From Rhizorhabdus wittichii RW1 (GTDB lineage Bacteria; Pseudomonadota; Alphaproteobacteria; Sphingomonadales; Sphingomonadaceae), in contig CP000699.1 of the NCBI GenBank assembly GCA_000016765.1, positions 4,529,501 to 4,593,500 on the forward strand: 64,000 nucleotides of DNA, in the 5' to 3' direction. A program made the translations under genes and the position numbers. This document shows, in pieces, positions 41,755 to 50,661 of the stretch; the stretch's first letter is position 1; the number at the start of each line of letters is the position of its first letter. The notes under the pieces are model-generated. The model ran no database searches. It was not told the origin of the DNA and was given only the letters and a program-made list of their open reading frames with translations.

Positions 41755-42816
41755 ATGCAGATCGGTATCCAGCTTCTGTTCCAGGGGCGCCCTGGAACGG
41801 ACGATAGCGAAATATATCGTCGAGAACTCGATATAGCGATCGAAGGCGAGGCCATGGGCTTCGACATGCTGATGCCGGTCGAGCATCACTTCTTCGATTA
41901 TGCGATGGTGCCCGACAACGCCCAGTTGCTAAGCTATATTGCAGGGAAGACGAAGCGCATCAAGTTGATGCCGGCAGCCTTCATCCTGCCCTGGAACGAT
42001 CCGCTGCGCGTCGTCGAGAAGGCGATCATGCTCGACTATGTCTCGGACGGTCGGGTGATCATCGGCATGGGACGCGGCCTCGCCAAGCGCGAGTTCGACG
42101 CGCTGCGGGTGCCCTTCTCGGAATCGCGCCAGCGCTTCGACGAGGCGGCCGAGATCGTGCTGAACGGCCTGGAGACCGGCTTCGTCGAGGCCGATACCCA
42201 CTTCTACAAGCAGCCGCGCATCGAGGTCCGCCCGCGCCCGTCGCGCAGCTTCAAGGGGCGCGTCTACATGGTCGGCATGTCGCCCCAGTCGGTCGAGGCC
42301 GCCGGCGCGCTGGGCCTGGGCTGCATGAAATTCTCGAACGCGCCCTGGGCCGTCGCGGCGGCCGACGTCCAGCGCCACCGCGACATCTATCGCGCTGCGA
42401 ACGGCGCCGCCGCGCCGCCGCCGATCACGTCCGACCTGATGTTCGTCGACAAGGACCTGAAGCGCGCCGAGGACATGGCCCGCACCTACATGGCCGGCTA
42501 TTATGTCCAGGTGCTGGAGCATTATGAGCTGCTCAGCGAGAATTTCGCCCAGTCGGGCGGCGCCTATGCCTCCTATGCCGAAATGGCCAGGACATTGCGC
42601 GAGACCGACCAGCAGGCGGTGATCGACGCCTATCTCGAAGCCAATCTGTGGGGCGATCCCGCCCGGATCATCGACAAGCTGCGCGAGCGGCGCGAGCTGA
42701 TCGGCGACTTCGACCTGGCGGTTTCGCTCGGTTATGCCGGCATGCCCTATGACGACGTCTACGCCTCGCGGAAGCTGTTCGTCGACAAGGTGATGCCCGA
42801 GATCAAGGGCTGGTGA
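41755..42816 (+). CDS. Luciferase-like (LLM class) flavin-dependent monooxygenase
   Basis: A 353-residue TIM-barrel flavoprotein of the bacterial luciferase superfamily. It begins QIGIQLLFQG, has the PVEHHFFDYAM segment at the flavin side, and MVGMSPQSVEAAGALGLGCM in the later barrel strands. These enzymes use reduced FMN, supplied by a separate reductase, to oxygenate substrates including long-chain aldehydes, sulfonates and nitrogen compounds. No flavin reductase is adjacent. TTGGAG lies upstream of the ATG. A dienelactone hydrolase and an aldehyde dehydrogenase follow. Confidence 0.92.
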   Translation: MQIGIQLLFQGRPGTDDSEIYRRELDIAIEGEAMGFDMLMPVEHHFFDYAMVPDNAQLLSYIAGKTKRIKLMPAAFILPWNDPLRVVEKAIMLDYVSDGRVIIGMGRGLAKREFDALRVPFSESRQRFDEAAEIVLNGLETGFVEADTHFYKQPRIEVRPRPSRSFKGRVYMVGMSPQSVEAAGALGLGCMKFSNAPWAVAAADVQRHRDIYRAANGAAAPPPITSDLMFVDKDLKRAEDMARTYMAGYYVQVLEHYELLSENFAQSGGAYASYAEMARTLRETDQQAVIDAYLEANLWGDPARIIDKLRERRELIGDFDLAVSLGYAGMPYDDVYASRKLFVDKVMPEIKGW

Positions 42817-42870
42817 TCCGCCGGCCGGCGTCCCTTTTTCCAAACCGCGCTATCTTGCTGGAGGCCGCTC

Positions 42871-43584
42871 ATGAAGAGCCAGGATCTTACCGTCGTCCAT
42901 AATGGAACCGCCCTGACCGGACGGCTCATCTGGGACGAGACGCGGACGGGCGAGCGGCCCGGCGTCCTCGTCATCCACGAGGCCACCGGCCTCGGCGAGC
43001 ACGCGATCGAGCGCGCCGAGCGGATCGTCCGAGAGTTCGGCTATGTCGCCTATGCGATGGACGAATTCGGCGAGACGCCGGGCGACATGGACGCGATCCT
43101 CGGCTGGATCGGCAAGCTGCTGGGCGATCCGGCCGAGCTGCACGGCCGGCTGGCCGCCGCGCTGCGCGGGCTGGCCGAGCAGCCGATGGTCGACCCCGAC
43201 CGGCTGGCGGCGATCGGCCATTGCTTCGGCGGCACCTCGGCGATCGAGCTGGCAGGGACGGGCGCGGACCTGAAGGCGATCGTCGGCTTCCACGCCGGCC
43301 TCCAGGGCACCGGCCACGTCGATGCGGCCGCGATCCGCGGCAAGCTGCTTATCTGCAACGGCGCGCAGGACCCGTTCGTGACGCCGGAGATCCTGCAGGC
43401 GTTCAGCAGCGAGATGATCGCCGGCGGAGTCGATTGGCAGATGAATCTCTACGGCCGCGCCCGTCACAGCTTCACCAACCGCGACGCCGATGCGCTCGGA
43501 TCGGAGGCCTATGCCTATGATGCCGATGCCGACCGCCGCTCGTGGGAGGCGATGCGCGCGCTGTTCCTCGAAGTGCTGGGCTGA
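42871..43584 (+). CDS. Dienelactone hydrolase family protein
   Basis: A 237-residue paralogue of the hydrolase at 10144. The triad is Cys118 (GHCFGG), Asp167 (AQDPF) and His199 (RHSF), each one residue beyond its paralogue's positions, so the two are clearly related. It presumably cleaves an ester or lactone formed by the neighbouring monooxygenases. The aldehyde dehydrogenase starts five bases after its stop, indicating coupled expression. Confidence 0.93.
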   Translation: MKSQDLTVVHNGTALTGRLIWDETRTGERPGVLVIHEATGLGEHAIERAERIVREFGYVAYAMDEFGETPGDMDAILGWIGKLLGDPAELHGRLAAALRGLAEQPMVDPDRLAAIGHCFGGTSAIELAGTGADLKAIVGFHAGLQGTGHVDAAAIRGKLLICNGAQDPFVTPEILQAFSSEMIAGGVDWQMNLYGRARHSFTNRDADALGSEAYAYDADADRRSWEAMRALFLEVLG

Positions 43585-43589
43585 CCGGC

Positions 43590-45023
43590 ATGGGCATGGC
43601 GTTGCAGCGCGAGGCTTGCCTGATCGATGGCGAATGGGTGTCGGGCGACGACTGGATCATCGTCGACAACCCCGCCACCGGCGCCGTCCTTGGCCGTGTG
43701 CCGAAGCTGGGTCGGGAGGAGACCGAGCGCGCGATCGCCGCGGCCGAGCGCGCCCAGCCGGCGTGGAGCGCGCTGCTCGCCGCCGATCGCGCCCGCATCC
43801 TGCGCCGCTTCCACGACCTGATGATCGAGCGGATCGACGATCTGGCCGCGCTGCTGACCGCCGAGCAGGGCAAGCCGATCGTGGAGGCGAAGGGCGAGAT
43901 ACGCTACGCCGCCGCCTTCATCGAATGGTATGCCGAGGAGGCGAAGCGCATCTATGGGGAGGTTGTCCCGCCGCACGCCGCCGACAAGCGCATCATCGTC
44001 CTGAAGCAGCCGATCGGCGTGGTCGCGGCGATCACGCCCTGGAACTTCTCGGCGGCGATGATCACCCGCAAGATCGGCCCCGCGCTGGCGGCCGGCTGCA
44101 CCGCGATCGTCAAGCCGGCGTCGCAAACCCCGTTCACCGCGCTCGCCATCGCCGCGCTGGCGGAGGAGGCAGGCATTCCGGCGGGCGTGCTCAACGTCGT
44201 CACCGGCGGCGCGGCCGATATCGGCGGGGCGCTGCTCGACAGCCCGGCGGTCCGCAAGCTCAGCTTCACGGGATCGACCGAGGTCGGCGCGGTGCTCTAT
44301 GCCCGGTCGGCGCCGACCATCAAGAAGTTGAGCCTCGAACTGGGCGGCAACGCGCCCTTCATCGTCTTCTCCGACGCCGACATCGATGCGGCGGTCGAAG
44401 GCGCGATCGCCTCCAAATTCCGTAATGCCGGGCAGACCTGCGTCTGCGCCAACCGTCTCTACGCCCAGGCCGACATCTATGACGCCTTCGTCGCGCGGCT
44501 GGCCGAGGCGGCGGCGGCGCTCAGGGTCGGCGACGGCCGTGCCGCCGATACCCAGATCGGCCCGCTGATCGACGCCGCCGCCGTCGCGAAGGTGGAGGAG
44601 CATGTCGCCGATGCGCTGGACAAGGGCGGCGCGATCGTCACCGGCGGCCGGCGCGGTCCGTTCGGCGATCGCTATTACGTTCCCACCGTGATCCGCGACG
44701 TAACCCAGGACATGCTGGTCACGCGGGAGGAGACCTTCGGGCCGGTGGCGCCCGTGATCCGCTTCGAACGCGACGAGGACGTGGTGGCGATGGCCAATGC
44801 CACGCCATTCGGCCTCGCCGCCTATTTCTACGCGCGCGACATCGGCCGCATCTGGAAGGTGGCCGAGGCGATCGAGGCAGGTATCGTCGGCGTCAACACC
44901 GGCCTGATCTCGACCGAGGTCGCGCCGTTCGGCGGCGTCAAGCTGTCGGGTCTCGGTCGCGAGGGATCGCGCCACGGGATCGAGGAGTATCTCGAGATCA
45001 AATATGTCTGCCTGGGCTTCTGA
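43590..45023 (+). CDS. NAD(P)-dependent succinate-semialdehyde dehydrogenase-type aldehyde dehydrogenase
   Basis: A 477-residue aldehyde dehydrogenase. Cofactor-binding ITPWNFSAAMITRKI and KPASQTPFTA, the catalytic Glu in LELGGNAPFIVF, and catalytic Cys284 in NAGQTCVCANR are present. The CxC arrangement (Cys284, Cys286) and overall pattern match the GabD-type succinate-semialdehyde group. ATG 43590 is used; ATG 43596 is also possible. It presumably oxidises the aldehyde formed after ester cleavage to an acid entering central metabolism. A GABA-type aminotransferase is encoded 9 kb away but in another transcription unit. Confidence 0.93.
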   Translation: MGMALQREACLIDGEWVSGDDWIIVDNPATGAVLGRVPKLGREETERAIAAAERAQPAWSALLAADRARILRRFHDLMIERIDDLAALLTAEQGKPIVEAKGEIRYAAAFIEWYAEEAKRIYGEVVPPHAADKRIIVLKQPIGVVAAITPWNFSAAMITRKIGPALAAGCTAIVKPASQTPFTALAIAALAEEAGIPAGVLNVVTGGAADIGGALLDSPAVRKLSFTGSTEVGAVLYARSAPTIKKLSLELGGNAPFIVFSDADIDAAVEGAIASKFRNAGQTCVCANRLYAQADIYDAFVARLAEAAAALRVGDGRAADTQIGPLIDAAAVAKVEEHVADALDKGGAIVTGGRRGPFGDRYYVPTVIRDVTQDMLVTREETFGPVAPVIRFERDEDVVAMANATPFGLAAYFYARDIGRIWKVAEAIEAGIVGVNTGLISTEVAPFGGVKLSGLGREGSRHGIEEYLEIKYVCLGF

Positions 45024-45057
45024 TCGCGCGGGAGCCGACGACTCCGGCCCCGCGATT
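45024..45057. repeat. Complex GC hairpin after the aldehyde dehydrogenase
   Basis: ATCGCG (45024-45029) pairs with CGCGAT (45052-45057), and further G-C pairs form inside with small bulges. It starts at the base after the stop codon. No T-run follows, so it may be a processing or stability element rather than a terminator. Confidence 0.4.
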
Positions 45058-45159
45058 GGCCTTCGATGACCTGTCTGCCGACCGGTCCCCATTGCACCTT
45101 TCCTGAGCCGCCGCCGCGCAGCGAAGCGCGGGATGCGGATATTCTCAAGAGGACAGGCA

Positions 45160-46056
45160 ATGGCCAGAATTCTGATACTGGGCGCGACCGGCAACATCGC
45201 GTCGATCGTCACCTCCATCCTAGCCGAGGAAGGCCGGCACCAGTTGCGGCTGTCGAGCACGCGCGACGAGGGCGTCGAGCAACTCAAGGCACTCTATCCC
45301 GAGGCCGAGGTCGTCAAGGCCGACTGGCACGACCAGGCGAGCCTGCCGGCCGCGCTGGAAGGGGTGCATCGGGTGCTGATCATCACCCCCGACTTCATCA
45401 CCGACGAGGTCGTGGCGACCAGCAACATCCTGGAAGCGGCCAAGGGCGCGCCGATCGACCTGATCGTCCGCCACATCGCCGTCTATCCCGGCGTCACCGA
45501 TGCCGACATCACCGAGGAATGGTTCGCGACGCGCACCGGCAGCGCGCTCAAGAACGTCACCATCCCGCTCCATCGTCGCAGCGGTCTGCCGACGACGCTG
45601 ATCAACGTTTCCGCCTGGATCGGCTTCAACCTGATGTGGTTCGCCGAGTCCGACATCCAGGACAAGCGCTACCTTCCGCTGCCGGCGCGGCTCGATGCGC
45701 GGCGCACCTGGATCTCCGAGAGCGATATCGCCAGGGTCGCGGCCAAGGTGCTGAGCGACGGGCCGGCCACCCATGCAGGCCAGGAATATGTGCTGACCGG
45801 CACCGAGAAGATCGGCTTCGACGACGTGGTCGCGATGCTGAGCGACGAGGTCGGCGAGACGGTCGAGCTGCGCGACACCGAGGACGGCCTGCGCCGCGCC
45901 GCGGGCGCCAACTCGGAGCAGCTCATCTCCTACATAAGCTGCGAGCGACGGCATTGCGGCAATGTCGATCCCGATCCCACCTTCGAGCGGCTGATGGGCC
46001 GCCCGCCGCAATCGCTGCGCGCCTATATCGCCGAGAACCGCGACTATTTCGCCTGA
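45160..46056 (+). CDS. NmrA-like NAD(P)-binding protein
   Basis: A 298-residue short-chain-dehydrogenase-type Rossmann protein. The nucleotide loop is ILILGATGNIAS and the pattern DLIVRHIAVYPGV with SGLPTTLINVSAWIGFNLMWFAE matches the NmrA/atypical SDR group, which often lacks the Ser-Tyr-Lys triad; I see no YxxxK. It may be a redox sensor or an NADPH-dependent reductase. AGAGGA upstream favours ATG 45160. It is the last gene of the cluster before a strong terminator. Confidence 0.87.
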   Translation: MARILILGATGNIASIVTSILAEEGRHQLRLSSTRDEGVEQLKALYPEAEVVKADWHDQASLPAALEGVHRVLIITPDFITDEVVATSNILEAAKGAPIDLIVRHIAVYPGVTDADITEEWFATRTGSALKNVTIPLHRRSGLPTTLINVSAWIGFNLMWFAESDIQDKRYLPLPARLDARRTWISESDIARVAAKVLSDGPATHAGQEYVLTGTEKIGFDDVVAMLSDEVGETVELRDTEDGLRRAAGANSEQLISYISCERRHCGNVDPDPTFERLMGRPPQSLRAYIAENRDYFA

Positions 46057-46073
46057 CGCGCCGGCCAATAAGG

Positions 46074-46107
46074 AAGCCCGCCCGATCAATGATCGGGCGG
46101 GCTTTTC
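46074..46107 (+). terminator. Intrinsic terminator between convergent genes
   Basis: A perfect 15-bp inverted repeat (46074-46088 with 46090-46104) forms a very stable GC-rich stem with a small loop and runs into TTTT on the plus strand. It lies 18 bases after the NmrA-like stop. On the minus strand it follows the PQQ dehydrogenase and is flanked by AA, so it may act in both directions. Confidence 0.88.
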
Positions 46108-46138
46108 GTATCCGCTGGGGGGAAGGGGCGGACGCGGT

Positions 46139-48211
46139 TCAGCGCGATGCGGTCGTCCGGCCCTTCTGCGCCTGATAGGCGTCCCAGGCGGCGTCGAGGA
46201 CAAAGGCCCGCAGCGCGCCCGATTCCTCCTCGGTTACCAGGTCGAAGAACATCGGCATGCCCTTGTCCTGCAGCGCGCCGCCGCGGACGATGCCCTCGAA
46301 CCCGTCATAGGTCGCGATCGAGGCGCGTCGCAGGTCGGGCACCGATCCCGTCACCGCATGGGCGCCGGCGCCATGGCACAGGTCGCAGGAGCGGGTTTCG
46401 AACAGCATCCTGCCCTTGGCCGCCAGCGCCGCGTCGGGGCGCGGATAGGGCGGCTTGGCGAAGGACCTGGCCGAGGCTGTGGTCATCGCCGGCGCGGCTG
46501 CCCTGGCGTCGAGGCGGAACGCGAAGATCCGGGGCGGGCCGTTGGTGTCCGCCCGTCCATAGAGGCCCGGAAAGGCGCGGACGGCGGCCGAGGTGCCGGG
46601 CGGGCCGGCGACGACGATCAGCGTCTGGACCCCGTCGATGTCGACCGTCACCGGCGCGGCGGCGATGGCCGACCCCGTCTTGAACGACCAGAGCTGCACG
46701 CCGTCCGAGGCGCGATAGGCGCGCAGCACGCCGTCGGCGCCACCCTGGAAGACGATGTTGCCGGCGGTCGACAGCACGCCGCTGCCCAGCGGGATGGTGC
46801 CGGCGGTCTGCCAGCGCGCCTTCTGCCGGATCGGATCCCAGGCGACGAGCGGCCATTTGGCCTGATCCATGTGGCTCAGGTAACGGGTGTAGGTCGCGCC
46901 GCCGACCGACGAACCGACCGAGGCGGTCTTGTCGATCTCCATCTGGGTCGGCAGGTCGAGCGTCGGGATGTAGACCAGCCCCGTGCCCGGATCATAGCTC
47001 ATCGGGTTGAAGTTGTGGGCACCGAGCGGGCCGGGGAAGACGACGGCGCCGCCGTCCTTCTTCCAATATTCCGCCTCCGGGTTCATCACCGGACGGCCGG
47101 TCCTGCCGTCGATCTCCTTGGCCCAGTTCACCGGCACGAAGTTGTTCGGCTTGTTGACCAGCGTTCCGTCGAGGGCGTCGAGGACGTAGAAGAAGCCGTT
47201 CTTCGGCGCCTCCATCACCACCCGGCGCTTTCGGCCGTCGATCTCCATGTCGGCGATCACCATCGGCATGGTCGGCTCGAGGTTCCAGCCGTCGTCGGGC
47301 GTGGTCTGGTAGTGCCAGACATATTCGCCGGTGTCGGCCTTCACCGCGACGATCGAGTTGGTGAACAGCTCGTCGCCGCGTCTGGCGCCACGGTTCATCG
47401 GGTTCCAGGGGGTCGCGCCGCCGACGCCGATGTAGAGCAGCCTGGTGACCGGATCATAGGTCATGTCCTCCCAGACGCTGCCGCCCGCGGCGGTGCGGAG
47501 GAACACCGGGTCCCAGGTCTTCGCGGCCATCTTCATGGTCGGGTCGGTCGGGTCGGGGCCGTCGGGGATGGTGTCGAAGCGCCAGAGCCGGTTGCCGGTC
47601 TCCAGGTCGAACGCCACGACATAGCCGCGCGCGGTGCCAAGATCGGCATTGTTGGGCCCGACGAACACCTTGCCGCCGCCGACGCGCGGGGCGGAGGTGA
47701 TCGTATAATCGCCTTGATCGGGGCAGGCGCGCGCCTCCCACTGCTTGGCCGCGGTCCTGGCGTCGATCGCGATCACCCGGCAATCGCCGGTGGTCAGCAC
47801 GATCTTGCCATTGCCATAGCCCAGGCCGCGCGTGATCCGGTTGCCCCAGGAAGCGAGCAGCGCGCTGCCGAAGCGGACCTTGGGATCGAACGCCCACAGC
47901 AGCTTGCCGGTGCGCAGGTCGTGGGCATAGACGATGTTGAGCGTGCTGATGACGTAGCTGACCCCGTCGACGACGATCGGCGTGCCGACCGGGCCGTCGG
48001 GGGAGGGGATGTCGGCGTACCAGGCCAGGCCGAGCCGGCCGATGCTCTGCTCGTCGATCTGCTCCAGCGGGCTGAAATGCTGCCCTTCGGCATTGCCGCC
48101 GCGATATTCCCACTGCACCGGCGGCCTTGACCCGCCGACCGCCGCGCAGCCCATGGCGATCAGGGCCGCCGCCACGCCGGTCATCGTCATGGCTCGTTTC
48201 GAAATCTTCAT
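46139..48211 (-). CDS. PQQ-dependent dehydrogenase with C-terminal cytochrome c domain
   Basis: A 690-residue quinohaemoprotein. After an N-terminal signal with a marginal lipobox (AMGC) comes an eight-bladed propeller with PQQ-type blades, such as DLRTGKLLWAFD, DLETGNRLWRFD, ADTGEYVWHYQ and SDGVQLWSFKTG. The C-terminal cytochrome domain has CDLCHG (Cys609, Cys612, His613). Members oxidise alcohols or aldehydes in the periplasm and feed electrons to the chain. The segment usually read WD(x)D around the catalytic Asp reads DDGWNLE, and I see no vicinal Cys pair, so the active site may be atypical. Confidence 0.9.
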   Translation of the reverse strand: MKISKRAMTMTGVAAALIAMGCAAVGGSRPPVQWEYRGGNAEGQHFSPLEQIDEQSIGRLGLAWYADIPSPDGPVGTPIVVDGVSYVISTLNIVYAHDLRTGKLLWAFDPKVRFGSALLASWGNRITRGLGYGNGKIVLTTGDCRVIAIDARTAAKQWEARACPDQGDYTITSAPRVGGGKVFVGPNNADLGTARGYVVAFDLETGNRLWRFDTIPDGPDPTDPTMKMAAKTWDPVFLRTAAGGSVWEDMTYDPVTRLLYIGVGGATPWNPMNRGARRGDELFTNSIVAVKADTGEYVWHYQTTPDDGWNLEPTMPMVIADMEIDGRKRRVVMEAPKNGFFYVLDALDGTLVNKPNNFVPVNWAKEIDGRTGRPVMNPEAEYWKKDGGAVVFPGPLGAHNFNPMSYDPGTGLVYIPTLDLPTQMEIDKTASVGSSVGGATYTRYLSHMDQAKWPLVAWDPIRQKARWQTAGTIPLGSGVLSTAGNIVFQGGADGVLRAYRASDGVQLWSFKTGSAIAAAPVTVDIDGVQTLIVVAGPPGTSAAVRAFPGLYGRADTNGPPRIFAFRLDARAAAPAMTTASARSFAKPPYPRPDAALAAKGRMLFETRSCDLCHGAGAHAVTGSVPDLRRASIATYDGFEGIVRGGALQDKGMPMFFDLVTEEESGALRAFVLDAAWDAYQAQKGRTTASR

Positions 48212-48296
48212 CGCGCTCTCCCTCTGCGGACGATTGTCACGCGGCGGCGGCGGGCGGCGCGAGGTGGGGGGAGGCCAATATCGCGTGGCGGGCTGA

Positions 48297-49655
48297 TCAG
48301 GCGGAGCGGATGATCGCGGTCGAGCCAAACAGCCCGTCTGGATCATAGGCCCGCTTGAGGGCGGCGAGCCGGGCATAGTCTCCGGCGAAGCAATTGCGCG
48401 ACAGCGCCTCGTCCACGAAGCTGTTCGCCAGCACCGAGGCGCGCGTGGCGAGGCCGGCGGCGACGAAGCGGCCGATCACGCCTTCTGCCCAGCCGGCATG
48501 GTGCGCGTCCAGCGCCGGATCCCGCCACAGCGCGACCGCCTCCAGGTCATAGCCGCCGCGCAGGCTGTAGGCATTGGGCGGATCGGCCAGGCGCCCCATC
48601 GCCGCGTCGGTGGGATAGAAGAGGATCATCGCCGCGGGCTCGCCGTCGATCGGGGCCGGCCGGCCGGGATCGGCGGCGAGGCGGGGCAATGCGTCGAGCA
48701 TCAGCGCGATCGAGGTCTCGTCGAGCGCGTGCAGCTCGCGCTGGGCGATATGGAAGCGGATGTCGGGAGGGAAGGCCAGGCAGTCGTGCAGGCCGACCCA
48801 GTCCATCCGATCGACGTTCGACGCGCGCGGCTTCACGATCCGGTCGAGCGCATCGAGATCGCGGCGGGCCTCCTCCTCGCTGCCGGTCAGCGCGAACAGG
48901 TAGGACAGGCGCGGTTCGCCTCCCGCCGCGTCGAGGAACAGGCTGCCCAGCAGCCAGGGGAGCGGCGAGGCCCAGCGATGATCGCGGTAGAGGCGCATCG
49001 CCGCCGCGGCATCGCGCCCGTCATATTCAATAGCGCAGGCGTGGATGAGGGGCGGCACCGCATGCACCCGCATCTCGGCCGCGACGACGATGCCGAAATT
49101 GTCGCCGGCGCCGCGCATCGCCCAGAACAGGTCGGGATGCTCGTCGCGCGACACGCGGATCATCCGTCCGTCGGCGAGCAGCAGATCGAACGACAGGACG
49201 TTGTCGCACATATTGCCGTGGCGGGGGGACAGATAGCCCTGCCCGGCGAACAGGGCGGCGCCGACCACGCCGATGTCGTTGCCCGCGCAGGTCACCGGTG
49301 CCAGCCCGGCGGGAACGGTGGCGCGCAGCACCCGGCCGGTGCGCGCGCCGGGCTCGATCCGCACCGTCCGCCGATCCGCGTCGAGGGTGGCGCCGTTCAT
49401 GGCCGAGAGATCGATCAGCACGCCGTCGTCGAGCGTCGAGCGGCCGGTGAAGCCGTGCCCGCCGCTGCGCACCGCGATCGGCAACCGTCGGTCGCGCGCG
49501 AAGCGCAGCGCGGCGCGGACATCGTCGGCCGATCGGCATCGCAGGATCGCGCCGGGCCGCTTGTCCGCGCGCCGGTCGAACACACGCCGGGCCTCGTCAT
49601 AGCCGGGCATGCCCGCCGCGATCAGCTCGCCTTCGAAACCGGAAGGAATGTCCAT
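48297..49655 (-). CDS. Berberine-bridge-type FAD-linked oxidoreductase
   Basis: A 452-residue PCMH-fold FAD protein. The covalent FAD histidine is His67 in RSGGHG. The second covalent site, a Cys in bicovalent members (GxCPxVG), reads GNDIGVVG here, so the flavin is probably attached once. The C-terminal substrate domain ends in the family's NCFAGDYARLAALKRAYDPDGLF. Such enzymes oxidise alcohols, sugars or lactams with O2 or another acceptor. It precedes the PQQ dehydrogenase by 85 bases on the same strand and is probably co-transcribed. Confidence 0.92.
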   Translation of the reverse strand: MDIPSGFEGELIAAGMPGYDEARRVFDRRADKRPGAILRCRSADDVRAALRFARDRRLPIAVRSGGHGFTGRSTLDDGVLIDLSAMNGATLDADRRTVRIEPGARTGRVLRATVPAGLAPVTCAGNDIGVVGAALFAGQGYLSPRHGNMCDNVLSFDLLLADGRMIRVSRDEHPDLFWAMRGAGDNFGIVVAAEMRVHAVPPLIHACAIEYDGRDAAAAMRLYRDHRWASPLPWLLGSLFLDAAGGEPRLSYLFALTGSEEEARRDLDALDRIVKPRASNVDRMDWVGLHDCLAFPPDIRFHIAQRELHALDETSIALMLDALPRLAADPGRPAPIDGEPAAMILFYPTDAAMGRLADPPNAYSLRGGYDLEAVALWRDPALDAHHAGWAEGVIGRFVAAGLATRASVLANSFVDEALSRNCFAGDYARLAALKRAYDPDGLFGSTAIIRSA

Positions 49656-49873
49656 CGTCGTTGCCCATGCTGCCCGGCCGTCGCGGCCCTGGGACCATCG
49701 GGTAGTGGCCGGCCACGGGGCGGCAATGTGACGGCTGGCCATTTCGCGCGGGTGCGCCGAGTTTCGGTTTTGGTCGCTGTTAACCTGTCGGGGCGATCCC
49801 GCGCCATGCCAGCCTTCCTTCCGTCGATGGGTCGCACTGCCCGGAAGGGGAATGGGCCGGAAGGGGAATGGGA

Positions 49874-50659
49874 ATGAAATATCTGAGTGTTGCCGAGGCG
49901 CGCGCGATGAAGGGGCTGCGTCTCGTCCTGTCGGCCGGCCTGCCCGGGCCTTGGGGCGAGGCGGCGAAGGCCGTGCTGCACGTCCGCAACGTGCCGTTCC
50001 TTCCGGTCGAGCAGGTGCCGCTCCAGGCGAATGAGGAGCTGGTCGAATGGACCGGCATCCGCAACGCGCCGATCGCCATCTACAATGACGAGCATCCCGT
50101 CGCCGGCTGGCTCGATATCCTCCATCTTGCCGAGCGGATCGGATCGGGCCCGTCGCTGCTGCCCGACGATTATCGCGACCGCGCGCTGGCGCTCGGCATC
50201 ACCAGCGAGATCAGCTCGCCGGGCGGGCTGGGCTGGAATCGGCGCTACCAGATCCTGGCGGAGACGCCCGAGGAGGATATCAGCGCCGCCTATGGCAAGA
50301 TCGCACCGCCGGTGCAGGCGAAGCTGGCCAATGAGTATCGCATCTCGCCGGAGGCGATGGCCGCCGCGCCGGCGCGCATCGTCCACATCCTCGACGGGCT
50401 GACCGGGCAACTGCGCCGCCAGAAGCAGGCCGGATCGGAATATCTGGTCGGCGATCGGCTGAGCGTCGCCGACCTGCACTGGGCGGCCTTCTCCAACCTG
50501 ATCGCGCCGTTGCCGCATGAACTGAACCCGATGCCGGAGACGATCCGGCCGATCTATGGCGGCGTCGGTCCGGTCATCGCCCCGTCGATATCCGACGAGT
50601 TGCTCGCACATCGCCTGATGATCTTCGAACGCCATCTGGCGCTGCCGCTCGATTTCTGA
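49874..50659 (+). CDS. Glutathione S-transferase-like protein (divergent)
   Basis: A 261-residue thioredoxin-fold/GST-type protein. The N-terminal domain includes LRLVLSAGLPGPWGEAAKAVLHVRNVPF, where a GST would hold its catalytic residue and glutathione site, then APIAIYNDEHPVAG. The C-terminal helical domain ends SEYLVGDRLSVADLHWAAFSN, a typical N-capping-box region (SxAD). Two ATG codons are in frame; 49874 is preferred as GGAAGGGGA lies eight bases before it. A second GST-type gene starts two bases after its stop. Confidence 0.85.
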   Translation: MKYLSVAEARAMKGLRLVLSAGLPGPWGEAAKAVLHVRNVPFLPVEQVPLQANEELVEWTGIRNAPIAIYNDEHPVAGWLDILHLAERIGSGPSLLPDDYRDRALALGITSEISSPGGLGWNRRYQILAETPEEDISAAYGKIAPPVQAKLANEYRISPEAMAAAPARIVHILDGLTGQLRRQKQAGSEYLVGDRLSVADLHWAAFSNLIAPLPHELNPMPETIRPIYGGVGPVIAPSISDELLAHRLMIFERHLALPLDF

Positions 50660-50661
50660 CG

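Noticed and set aside
42819-42830. 12-bp palindrome followed by TCCCTTTTT after the luciferase-like gene, as a terminator
   Set aside because: A perfect palindrome without a loop leaves only a four-base-pair stem once a loop is allowed, and the next gene in the cluster follows 40 bases later in the same direction.
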